The notes: generated from the sequence alone by a model not told the origin. A stretch of DNA of 9,913 nt from Bacteroidota bacterium (GCA_030613125.1 JAUWMO010000108.1:1-9913), one strand, 5' to 3'; numbered from the stretch's first letter, positions 1-6,832 are shown. Numbers and translations: made by a program.

Positions 1-16
1 CATTTTTCCAATATTC

Positions 17-47
17 CAAAGTGATGGACTTTTTAGAGTAGGCTCAA
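17..47 (-). promoter_or_regulatory. Possible leftward promoter at the left edge
   Basis: On the minus strand, TCACTTTG (17-24) resembles the Bacteroidota -7 box TAnnTTTG with one mismatch at the conserved A. A TTG (45-47) lies 20 nt upstream, where the -33 box is expected. The minus-strand triplet at 3-1 is ATG, so a further leftward gene could begin exactly at the window edge, preceded by an A-rich stretch like the one in front of rpoZ. No codons beyond the ATG are visible, so this is a weak, context-based call. Confidence 0.22.
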
Positions 48-63
48 TATTATTTGTCATTTG

Positions 64-83
64 CCTGCCTGCCGGTAGGCAGG
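64..83. repeat. GC-rich 20-bp palindrome (hairpin) downstream of the oxoamine synthase gene
   Basis: The arms CCTGCCT (64-70) and AGGCAGG (77-83) are perfectly complementary around the centre GCCGGT. The only imperfection in the full palindrome is a central G/T pair. It stands out in an otherwise AT-rich spacer, 43 bp beyond the stop codon of the leftward gene. It has no U-run on either side, so it is not a standard intrinsic terminator. From memory, closely similar CCTGCCT...AGGCAGG palindromes recur as dispersed intergenic repeats in Bacteroidota genomes. Only one copy is present here, so the repeat status is inferred. It could stabilise the 3' end of the mRNA or help terminate transcription. 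Confidence 0.5.
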
Positions 84-126
84 GTATTTGTGCCAAATCA
101 AGGCTTCCTCCTAAGAATGTGGCTAT

Positions 127-1371
127 TTATGGGCTCATTACAGGCATCTCTTTGGAATATTTTCCTGCATCAAGTTTTTTCTTGACTGCAGCAAAAGCCT
201 TTACCGTATATTCAACATCTTCAAGAGTGTGGGTAGCTGTTGGGATCAGACGTAACATGATAACGTCCTTTGGTACTACCGGATAAATAACAATAGAACA
301 GAAAATGTTATAATTCTCACGAAGGTCCATTGTTATGTTTGATGCTTCAGGGATTCCACCACTTAAAAATACAGGCGTTACAGGCGATTCCGTTTTACCA
401 AGATCTAAACCGTTTTTCTTCAGACCTGTCTGTAATGCATTCACTATTTTCCAAAGATCTTTCCTTAATTCAGGCTTGCTTTTAAGTAATTCAAGACGTT
501 TTAGTGCACCAATTACCATTGGCATAGGAAGTGATTTGGCAAATATTTGTGACCTCATATTGTATTGAAGATAATCAACTACATCTTCATCACTTGCAAC
601 AAAACCGCCTATACCTGCCATTGCTTTGGCAAACGTACCAAAGTAAATATCTATGTCTTTCTGGACTCCCATGTGCTCGCCTGTACCGGCACCAGTTGCT
701 CCCATAGTGCCAAATCCGTGTGCATCATCAACAAGAAAACGAAAATCGAACTTTTTCTTCAAATTAACAATCTCTTGCAATTTCCCCAGATCTCCTGCCA
801 TACCAAAAACACCTTCAGTAATTACCAGTATGCCACCTGATGTCTTTTCAGTTAACTTGGTAGCCCGCTCTAATTCTTTTTCAAGGTTTGCGATATCATT
901 GTGAGGATAAACATACCTCTTCCCCATATGAAGCCTTAAACCGTCAAGAATACATGCATGCGATTCGGAATCATAAACAATAACATCGTTTCTGTTTACG
1001 AGTGCATCTATAATTGAAACCATTCCCATATACCCGTAATTCAGCAGGTAGGAGCGTTCCTTACCTACGAATTCAGCCAGTTTTTCTTCCAACTCTTCAT
1101 GCTTGCTGGTTTGTCCCGACATCATTCTGGCTCCCATAGGATAAGCCAGCCCCCAATCTTCAGAGGCTTCAGAGTCCGTCTTTCTTACTTCAGGATGGTT
1201 AGCTAATCCAATATAATTGTTCAAACTCCAGGTGAGGACTTTTTTACCTCTGAAGGTCATATGGGGATGTATATCTCCTTCAAGTTTCGGGAACATAAAA
1301 TAACCGTGTGCCTGCTTTTGGTATTGTCCCAAAGATCCCCGGTTCTTTCTGATCTTATCGAAAATATCCAC
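127..1371 (-). CDS. Alpha-oxoamine synthase (serine palmitoyltransferase / cysteate acyltransferase type), PLP-dependent
   Basis: Fold-type I, class II PLP enzyme of 414 aa. The family condenses an amino acid with an acyl thioester, releasing CO2 and giving a 3-keto-amine; members include serine palmitoyltransferase, KBL, BioF and cysteate fatty acyltransferase. Expected residues are present: His138 in SESHAC (stacks on PLP), Asp215 and His218 in VDDAHG, Schiff-base Lys249 in GTFAKAMAG, and the C-terminal Arg374 followed by PTATHT (377-382). There is no signal peptide or membrane segment, so it is probably cytosolic. The start is GTG at 1371: no in-frame ATG lies between it and its promoter, and the next in-frame ATG upstream is cut off by a stop. 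It is transcribed alone, divergently from bamD. The sequence resembles the roughly 415-aa Bacteroidota subgroup better than the Sphingobacterium/Bacteroides serine palmitoyltransferases I can recall (for example LNNYIGLANHP and YPMGARMMSG). Sphingolipid or sulfonolipid (capnine) synthesis is therefore likely, but which one is unresolved. Family call is firm; substrate is not. Confidence 0.88.
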   Translation of the reverse strand: MDIFDKIRKNRGSLGQYQKQAHGYFMFPKLEGDIHPHMTFRGKKVLTWSLNNYIGLANHPEVRKTDSEASEDWGLAYPMGARMMSGQTSKHEELEEKLAEFVGKERSYLLNYGYMGMVSIIDALVNRNDVIVYDSESHACILDGLRLHMGKRYVYPHNDIANLEKELERATKLTEKTSGGILVITEGVFGMAGDLGKLQEIVNLKKKFDFRFLVDDAHGFGTMGATGAGTGEHMGVQKDIDIYFGTFAKAMAGIGGFVASDEDVVDYLQYNMRSQIFAKSLPMPMVIGALKRLELLKSKPELRKDLWKIVNALQTGLKKNGLDLGKTESPVTPVFLSGGIPEASNITMDLRENYNIFCSIVIYPVVPKDVIMLRLIPTATHTLEDVEYTVKAFAAVKKKLDAGKYSKEMPVMSP

Positions 1372-1402
1372 AATTAATATAGTTTTAAGGTTAGCAATTG
1401 TG

Positions 1403-1432
1403 CAAAGGTAGATATTTTTAATTATTTGACAA
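1403..1432 (-). promoter_or_regulatory. Promoter of the oxoamine synthase gene
   Basis: On the minus strand, TTG (1430-1432) and TACCTTTG (1403-1410) are separated by 19 nt. This is a full match to the Bacteroidota housekeeping promoter TTG-N19-TAnnTTTG. Transcription should start a few bases downstream, leaving a leader of roughly 25 nt before the GTG at 1371. The placement rules out longer versions of the protein that would start upstream of the promoter. Confidence 0.6.
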
Positions 1433-1663
1433 GACTTACAGATTATCCCTTTCCTGCCTTGATTTGTTATTATTTATTGCATAATGTACAAGATGTCTGA
1501 TTATAAGTTGTTGAGCATATTGGTATAATATTTGATATCATAATCTGCTTACACAGTGATTTTTTGATTTTGAATATTATTTTATGCTTCAGAATTGTTC
1601 CCTGTATTGTCTGTTGGTACTTGTGATATAGTTGCGAAAAATAAACTGTTTGATTGGAAAATG

Positions 1664-1696
1664 TTTTTAATTATTGGGATGAAAACTATACCTTTG
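1664..1696 (+). promoter_or_regulatory. Promoter of bamD-rpoZ-coaBC
   Basis: TACCTTTG (1689-1696) is a perfect TAnnTTTG -7 box. A T-rich tract (1664-1668) sits 20 nt upstream in place of a clear TTTG/TTG -33 element, so the upstream half is weak. The predicted start site is within about 10 nt of the ATG at 1713, giving a very short leader. Confidence 0.5.
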
Positions 1697-1712
1697 CAAA
1701 ATATTTTAAAAA

Positions 1713-2525
1713 ATGTATAGGAAATTTGCGGTTATTTTCTTGATCACACTCCTTTTTTATTCATGTGGTGAGTATGAAAAGCTTCTGAAAAGTGGCGACA
1801 TAGATAAGAAGTATGAAAAAGCTATGGAGTATTATGAAGAAGGGCAGTATGTCAGGGCCGCTACTTTGTTTGAACAAATCAAACCACGGCTGAAAGGAAC
1901 ACTAAAGGCCGAGGATGTTGATTATATTCATGCAAAGTGCTATTACGAAATGAAGGATTATGTGATGGCCGGACATTATTTCAGTACTTTTGTAAGGACT
2001 TATTTTAACAGTCCACATGCAGAAGAGGCTGACTTCCTGTCGGCATACAGTTATTATAAATTAACTGCCCGGCCAGAACTGGACCAGACAAATACATACA
2101 ATGCCATAAATGCGTTTACCCTGTTTAAATCAAAATTTTCTGGTAGTGACAGAACTGATGAGTGTAACACACTTATTAAAGAAATGGAGGAAACACTTGT
2201 AGAGAAATCATATATGGAGGCAAGGTTATATTTTACCCTTGAAAAATATAAAGCCGCGATTGTGGCAATTAAAAACAGTATCAATGATTATCCCGATACA
2301 AAATACAGGGAAGAACTGCTATTCCTGAAACTGAGATCAAGTTATTTATTGGCAGATAACAGCATCCGTGAATTACAACAGGAGCGTTACCAAAATACAG
2401 TAGATGAATATTATACTTTCATTGATGAGTTTCCTGATAGTAAATTTAAAAAAGAGGCTGAAAGAATATATAATAATTCTACTGAGTTTATTGCAAAAAG
2501 AAATTTAACTATAACAAAACAATAA
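1713..2525 (+). CDS. bamD: BamD, outer-membrane protein assembly lipoprotein
   Basis: The product is 270 aa. BamD is the TPR-repeat lipoprotein that works with BamA on the periplasmic face of the outer membrane to fold and insert beta-barrel proteins. The N-terminus has a basic MYRK, a hydrophobic stretch (5-16) and a Cys at 18, the likely lipidated residue. The lipobox LFYSC is loose, with Phe and Tyr at -3 and -2, but the following sequence (CGEYEKLLKSGD) is the usual Bacteroidota BamD beginning. TPR-like helix pairs are visible at about 32-62 (KYEKAMEYYEEGQYVRAATLFEQI), 68-100 (CYYEMKDYVMAGHYFSTF), 165-205 (YFTLEKYKAAIVAI) and near 225-255 (YYTFIDEFPDSKFKKEAE). It is the first gene of a tight cluster, 8 bp before rpoZ. 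The ATG is the first in frame after a good -7 box. Little ambiguity remains. Confidence 0.9.
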   Translation: MYRKFAVIFLITLLFYSCGEYEKLLKSGDIDKKYEKAMEYYEEGQYVRAATLFEQIKPRLKGTLKAEDVDYIHAKCYYEMKDYVMAGHYFSTFVRTYFNSPHAEEADFLSAYSYYKLTARPELDQTNTYNAINAFTLFKSKFSGSDRTDECNTLIKEMEETLVEKSYMEARLYFTLEKYKAAIVAIKNSINDYPDTKYREELLFLKLRSSYLLADNSIRELQQERYQNTVDEYYTFIDEFPDSKFKKEAERIYNNSTEFIAKRNLTITKQ

Positions 2526-2533
2526 TTTGGAAA

Positions 2534-2860
2534 ATGGATTATAAGAAAACACAAGCACCGCTGACAACAGAAACAAAAACCATCAGGGAACTTGACAAAG
2601 AAACCGGAAATATTTATGAAACAGTTGTTATTTGTGCAAAGAGGGCAAATCAGATTTCAGTAGAGATCAAACATGAACTGAACAGAAAACTTGAAGAATT
2701 TGCCTATTATACCGATAGCCTTGAAGAGGTTTTTGAGAATAGGGAGCAGATAGAGATTTCTAAATTTTATGAGAGACTGCCAAAACCATCCCTGATTGCC
2801 CTTCAGGAATATAATGAGGGTGGAATTTATTATCGTAAACCGGAAAAAGAAGAGTTATAA
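2534..2860 (+). CDS. rpoZ: DNA-directed RNA polymerase omega subunit (RpoZ/Rpb6 family)
   Basis: The product is 108 aa. Omega is the small subunit that wraps the C-terminal part of beta' and aids RNA polymerase assembly. The conserved helix motif is IYETVVICAKRANQIS (27-42), matching the R-F-x-L-V-x-x-A-x-R-A-R-Q pattern of E. coli omega. A second conserved block, PSLIALQEYNEGGIYY (85-100), corresponds to the omega VIALREIEEG region. The Bacteroidota form differs from the proteobacterial one by an insert of charged residues between the blocks (about 50-80). It starts 8 bp after bamD and ends 28 bp before coaBC, so the three are probably cotranscribed. The ATG at 2534 follows an A-rich stretch, with no Shine-Dalgarno sequence. 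Confidence 0.87.
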   Translation: MDYKKTQAPLTTETKTIRELDKETGNIYETVVICAKRANQISVEIKHELNRKLEEFAYYTDSLEEVFENREQIEISKFYERLPKPSLIALQEYNEGGIYYRKPEKEEL

Positions 2861-2888
2861 CTTTCTTTTTTATAAAATCTGAACCGGT

Positions 2889-4103
2889 ATGCTGAAAGGA
2901 AAAAAAATAATTCTTGGCATTTCCGGGAGCATAGCAGCTTATAAAGCAGCATTCCTGACAAGGTTGCTTGTAAAGGAAGGTGCTGAGGTTAAAGTGGTTA
3001 TGACCCCGGTAGCTAAAGAGTTTATTACACCACTTACCCTTTCTACACTTTCAAACAAGCCTGTATCAATCGATCTGTTCGTGGAAAAAACCGGTGAATG
3101 GACTAATCATGTTGACCTGGGCCTCTGGGCTGATCTGTTACTTATAGCTCCGGCAACTGCAAACACAATTGCGAAAATGGCCACAGGACAAGCCGATAAT
3201 CTCTTATTAACCGTATTTCTTTCTGCAAAATGCCCGGTTATGATAGCTCCGGCTATGGATATGGATATGTTTCTCCACAGTTCCACTCAAAGGAATCTGA
3301 AAACCCTTGAAGATTTTGGGTGCAGGATAATAAATACCGGTACAGGAGAGCTGGCAAGTGGTTTGATTGGCAAAGGCAGGATGGAAGAACCGGAAAAAAT
3401 TGTTGATCAAATTGAAAGCTTTTTTAAAGAAAAACAAAAATATCTTCCTCTTTCAGGAAAAAAGATCCTTGTTACAGCGGGGCCAACATATGAGATAATT
3501 GATCCTGTCAGGTTTATTGGAAATTTTTCAACCGGGAAAATGGGGATGGCCGTGGCTGATGCTTTGGCAACAAAAGGAGCTGAGGTTCATCTGATCCTGG
3601 GTCCTGTCCAGGTATTACCACAGACTTCCGGAATTAAAATCTATAATGTGGTTTCTGCTGCTGAAATGTTTGAAACATGTGTGAAACTATTTCGTGAAAT
3701 GGATGGTGCAGTAATGGCAGCTGCGGTGAGTGATTTTACTCCCGCTGAACCGGCTGCTAAGAAGACAAAAAGGGAGAAAGCAGACCTGACAATCAAGTTT
3801 AAACCAACAAAAGATATTGCTGCCGAGTTAGGTAAAATGAAATCATCTGACCAATGGCTTATGGGATTTGCCCTTGAAACAGATAATGAAATGAAAAATG
3901 CCGTTCAAAAGATCAAATCCAAAAACCTTGACCTGATTGTACTTAATTCTCTTAATGACCCCGGAGCTGGATTCGGATATGATACAAATAAGATCTCAAT
4001 TATCGATAAACTTGGAAAAACTGATTCATTTGAATTAAAACCAAAATCTGAGGTTGCTGAAGATATTGTCAATAAGATTATTGAGCTTAATCAGGTTTTT
4101 TAA
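2889..4103 (+). CDS. coaBC: CoaBC, bifunctional phosphopantothenoylcysteine decarboxylase / phosphopantothenate-cysteine ligase
   Basis: The product is 404 aa, the normal length for Dfp/CoaBC. It makes 4'-phosphopantetheine for coenzyme A: the C-terminal CoaB part joins cysteine to phosphopantothenate using CTP, and the N-terminal FMN-dependent CoaC part decarboxylates the product. CoaC (about 1-180) shows the flavin motif GISGSIAAYK (10-19), the active-site His74 in NHVDLGLWAD and the PAM motif at 121-123. CoaB (about 188-404) shows TAGPTYEIIDPVR, the NFSTGKMG block (212-219), AAAVSDF (277-283) and the Lys-rich KKTKREK region. Two CoaC positions differ from the E. coli enzyme: PAMN is PAMD (Asp124), and the substrate-clamp cysteine is Ser157 in ELASGLIGKGRM. 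I recall both as usual in Bacteroidota, so this is a lineage variant rather than a broken gene. It is cytosolic and third in the bamD-rpoZ-coaBC cluster. Confidence 0.95.
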   Translation: MLKGKKIILGISGSIAAYKAAFLTRLLVKEGAEVKVVMTPVAKEFITPLTLSTLSNKPVSIDLFVEKTGEWTNHVDLGLWADLLLIAPATANTIAKMATGQADNLLLTVFLSAKCPVMIAPAMDMDMFLHSSTQRNLKTLEDFGCRIINTGTGELASGLIGKGRMEEPEKIVDQIESFFKEKQKYLPLSGKKILVTAGPTYEIIDPVRFIGNFSTGKMGMAVADALATKGAEVHLILGPVQVLPQTSGIKIYNVVSAAEMFETCVKLFREMDGAVMAAAVSDFTPAEPAAKKTKREKADLTIKFKPTKDIAAELGKMKSSDQWLMGFALETDNEMKNAVQKIKSKNLDLIVLNSLNDPGAGFGYDTNKISIIDKLGKTDSFELKPKSEVAEDIVNKIIELNQVF

Positions 4104-4118
4104 TTTTAATTAGAAAGC

Positions 4119-4142
4119 CACCTTCTTAGAGGGTGAATTTTT
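4119..4142 (+). terminator. Weak intrinsic terminator or attenuator after coaBC
   Basis: CACCTTC (4119-4125) can pair with GAGGGTG (4129-4135): a 7-bp stem including one G-U pair, closed by a 3-nt loop (TTA). AA and a run of five T (4138-4142) follow. The stem is short and only moderately GC-rich, so termination is probably partial. It would lower, rather than abolish, read-through from bamD-rpoZ-coaBC into porD-recN. Confidence 0.4.
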
Positions 4143-4186
4143 ACTTGTTTTGTTGGTCTGGTTAGTTAATCATTATTATTTGGATT

Positions 4187-5101
4187 ATGAGAACATTCTA
4201 TATTACTTCAATATTATTCCTTACTCTGGTGACTACTTCGGCGGCACAGGAATTACGGTGTAACATACAGCTGGTTACACAACAAATACAGGGTAGTAAT
4301 AAGCAGATATTCAGGACAATGCAGACTGCTATTTACGAATTTATGAATAACCGTAACTGGACACCCCATATTTACAATGCAAACGAAAGAATTGAGTGTA
4401 ATATCCTGATAAATCTGACTAAACAGATTGGTGCTGACCAGTTCAGGGGAACAATTCAGGTCCAGTCCAGCAGGCCTGTTTATAATTCTAACTACAATAC
4501 AACTGTCCTGAACTTTCTGGATAATCAATTTGATATCAGGTATGTTGAATTTCAGAGGATGGAGTTTGATGAGACCCAACACCTTTCAAATCTTACGTCT
4601 ATACTTGCTTATTATGCTTATATAATTATTGGCTTAGATTATGATACTTTCTCTCCTTATGGGGGTAGGGAATATTTACAGAAGGCTGAGGCTATTGTAA
4701 TGAATGCTCAGAATACGCCCGAAGGAGGCTGGAAGCCTTTTGATGCTTCAGGAAACCGCAACCGTTATTGGTTGACACAAAACCTTCTGGATGACGACTA
4801 TAAACCGGTACGGCAGTTTCTCTACGAGTACCATAGAATGGGAATGGACAGACTTGAGAATAACGTAAATACAGGCAGAGACGCTATTGAAGAAAGTCTG
4901 AAATTATTACAGACTGTTTTCCGTAAAAAGCCTGATCCATACGTTTTCCTTCTTCAGGTGATTTATGATGCCAAGACTGATGAGTTTATTGATATTTTTA
5001 AAGAGGCTTTTCCCGACCAGAAAACCAGGGCTTTTGTGATCCTGAAAGAGATCAATCCCTCAACCCTTAAAAAGTATGAGGAAATTATGAATTCCGGTTA
5101 A
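4187..5101 (+). CDS. porD: DUF4835 family protein, type IX secretion-associated PorD
   Basis: The product is 304 aa. A signal peptide is visible: MRTFY, a hydrophobic core (6-17) and a likely signal peptidase I site TSAA|QE after residue 20. The mature protein is therefore exported and probably periplasmic or peripheral to the outer membrane. The body matches what I recall of DUF4835: ELRCNIQLVTQQIQGSNKQIF at the mature start, the NERIECNILINLT block (residues 66-78), IQVQSSRPVYNSNYNT, YYAYIIIGLDYDTFSPYGG and GGWKPFDASGNRNRYWL. The family is widely annotated as PorD and associated with T9SS, but its molecular role is not settled, and it occurs in genomes beyond the best studied secretors. It sits between coaBC (83 bp upstream) and recN (66 bp downstream), the usual Bacteroidota position. 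The family is well supported; the symbol rests on the family name. Confidence 0.8.
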   Translation: MRTFYITSILFLTLVTTSAAQELRCNIQLVTQQIQGSNKQIFRTMQTAIYEFMNNRNWTPHIYNANERIECNILINLTKQIGADQFRGTIQVQSSRPVYNSNYNTTVLNFLDNQFDIRYVEFQRMEFDETQHLSNLTSILAYYAYIIIGLDYDTFSPYGGREYLQKAEAIVMNAQNTPEGGWKPFDASGNRNRYWLTQNLLDDDYKPVRQFLYEYHRMGMDRLENNVNTGRDAIEESLKLLQTVFRKKPDPYVFLLQVIYDAKTDEFIDIFKEAFPDQKTRAFVILKEINPSTLKKYEEIMNSG

Positions 5102-5167
5102 TAATATTTATTAATAAACATTCATTAGAAATAGCTTCTCCCTAAATGTTTTTTGAATTAAAGAAGA

Positions 5168-6832
5168 ATGCTGAGGTCACTTTTTATTCAGAATTATGCC
5201 CTGATACGGGAATTGAATATTGATTTTAATCCCGGTTTGACGATCATTTCCGGTGAAACGGGTGCAGGAAAATCAATTATGCTTGGTGCTCTTTCCCTGA
5301 TCCTTGGCCAAAGGGCTGACACAAATGTTCTGTTTGATAAAACCAGGAAGTGTATTGTTGAGGGGATTTTTGATATTCGGGAATATAACCTGGTGGATTT
5401 CTTCAAAAATAATGACCTTGACTTTGAACCACAAACAACCCTCCGGAGAGAAATTAATGTTGCAGGTAAATCCAGGGCCTTTATAAATGACACTCCGGTT
5501 AATCTGAATGTTTTGAAGGATCTGGGCATGCAACTGGTTGATATACACTCCCGACACCAAAATATCCTGCTGGGGAACAACCTTTTTCAGTTACAGGTAG
5601 TGGATACTTTTGAAGGGAATTTTCCGTTACTGGAAGATTATAAAAAGAACTATCAGATTTTTCGTAGTCTTGAATCAGAATATACCTTTCTTAAAGAAAA
5701 AAATGAGAAGGCTCAATCAGATCTTGATTATTTTCAGTTTCAGTTAGAACAGCTGGAAAAAGCAAAGCTAATGGAGGGCGAGCAGGGAGAGCTTGAAGAT
5801 GAGCAGAATATGTTAACCCATGCCGAAGATATAAGCATTGCACTCGAGCGTATATCTTCTTATCTCGATGGAGACCAGGATAATGTTCTTCGCCGTATGA
5901 AGGATATAAGAACATTGTTGGGTAAGCTTAAGCAATATTATTCTCAGGCTGAGGAGATATATGAACGTTTTGAAAGCGTTGATATTGAACTAAAAGATTT
6001 GTCCTCTGAAATAGAGTCATCAAAGCAGGATATCGAGTATAAACCCGGACGCCTGGAACTTGTTAGAGAACGGTTAAATCTGATTTATTCCCTGGAGCAA
6101 AAGCACCATGTCAAAACCGTTGATGAACTGATTAAGATAAAGACAGAACTGGTGGAGGCAATAGAACGGATAATTTCCGGTGATTCAAGACTTGAGAAAA
6201 CTAAACTTGAACTTGAAGATAAAAGAGTAAACCTTGAAAGAATGGGCAGGGAGTTATCCGTTAAAAGAATAAATGCATTGCCCTCAATTGAGAAGAATAT
6301 TATTGAACTCTTGAAGCAGCTTGGGATGCCAAATGGCAGATTTGCCATCCGGCATTCTGCTATAGATCATATAACCCCGGTTGGATGTGACCATGTTGAT
6401 TTTATGTTCTCCTCAAGTAAACATTCTGATTTACTAGACTTAAAGAAAGTTGCATCCGGTGGAGAACTATCACGTGTGATGCTGAGCCTTAAATCACTGA
6501 TAACCAAGTCTGTATCAATGCCAACAATTATATTTGACGAAATAGACTCAGGAGTTTCAGGTGATATTGCTGACAGGGTTGGCGGTATTATTTCAGATAT
6601 GTCGAAAAATATGCAGGTAATTAATATCACTCACCTGCCTCAAATAGCCAGCAAAGGTGGCCATCATTACCTTGTTTACAAGTTAGAGGAAAAAGCAGCT
6701 ACACAAACACATATTCGTCTTTTAAATTTTGAGGAGAGGATACTCGAAATAGCCAAAATGCTAAGTGGTCAGGAATTAACCAGTGCAGCGGTTGAAAATG
6801 CAAAGGTACTACTTAAGCACCTTGATAATTAA
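5168..6832 (+). CDS. recN: RecN, SMC-like DNA double-strand-break repair ATPase
   Basis: The product is 554 aa, a normal RecN length. RecN is a cytosolic SMC-family ATPase that acts on DNA ends and promotes RecA-dependent recombination. The N-terminal head has the RecN start MLRSLFIQNYALI and Walker A GETGAGKS (29-36), plus the conserved DIHSRHQNILL region (125-135). A helical coiled-coil section spans about 155-380, shorter than in true SMC proteins, as expected. The C-terminal head carries the ABC signature SGGELSR (430-436), Walker B TIIFDEIDSGVSG (453-465) with catalytic Glu458, and the switch His489 in NITHLPQIA. All ATPase motifs are intact. The ATG at 5168 follows a purine-rich AAAGAAG; no start further upstream is needed. 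It is probably cotranscribed with porD. I see no SOS-type operator, although such boxes are poorly defined in this phylum. Confidence 0.95.
   Translation: MLRSLFIQNYALIRELNIDFNPGLTIISGETGAGKSIMLGALSLILGQRADTNVLFDKTRKCIVEGIFDIREYNLVDFFKNNDLDFEPQTTLRREINVAGKSRAFINDTPVNLNVLKDLGMQLVDIHSRHQNILLGNNLFQLQVVDTFEGNFPLLEDYKKNYQIFRSLESEYTFLKEKNEKAQSDLDYFQFQLEQLEKAKLMEGEQGELEDEQNMLTHAEDISIALERISSYLDGDQDNVLRRMKDIRTLLGKLKQYYSQAEEIYERFESVDIELKDLSSEIESSKQDIEYKPGRLELVRERLNLIYSLEQKHHVKTVDELIKIKTELVEAIERIISGDSRLEKTKLELEDKRVNLERMGRELSVKRINALPSIEKNIIELLKQLGMPNGRFAIRHSAIDHITPVGCDHVDFMFSSSKHSDLLDLKKVASGGELSRVMLSLKSLITKSVSMPTIIFDEIDSGVSGDIADRVGGIISDMSKNMQVINITHLPQIASKGGHHYLVYKLEEKAATQTHIRLLNFEERILEIAKMLSGQELTSAAVENAKVLLKHLDN

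Larger units (their letters stand above)
1372..1712. other. Divergent intergenic region (341 bp), promoters at both ends
   Basis: This AT-rich spacer lies between the leftward oxoamine synthase and rightward bamD. Each end carries a -7 box TACCTTTG facing its own gene. In the middle (about 1435-1660) I see no ORF longer than about 15 codons with an ATG, no strong hairpin and no recognisable RNA gene. Its length is larger than two core promoters need, so it may hold regulatory sites I cannot identify. Confidence 0.6.

Noticed and set aside
335..904. Three overlapping plus-strand ORFs of 77-91 codons.
   Set aside because: They lie antisense inside the well supported oxoamine synthase gene, have low-complexity Cys/Ser/Pro-rich translations and no promoter or homology that I recognise.
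94..1466. An 11-bp inverted match flanking the oxoamine synthase gene (CAAATCAAGGC at 94-104, GCCTTGATTTG at 1456-1466).
   Set aside because: Matches of this length are expected by chance several times in 10 kb. The similarity does not extend further, no target-site duplication is seen, and the gene has normal composition, so there is no support for a mobile element.
4145..4152. TTGTTTTG as a possible -7 box for porD.
   Set aside because: It lacks the conserved A of TAnnTTTG and there is no TTG or T-rich -33 element at the right distance, so I did not call a promoter.
5107..5118. A perfect AT-only palindrome TTTATTAATAAA between porD and recN.
   Set aside because: Short AT-only palindromes are common by chance in AT-rich spacers. 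It cannot form a stable hairpin and is not followed by terminator features.
5194..6630. Several minus-strand ORFs of 74-128 codons within recN.
   Set aside because: recN is intact with all ATPase motifs. These are antisense shadows of it with no recognisable domain.
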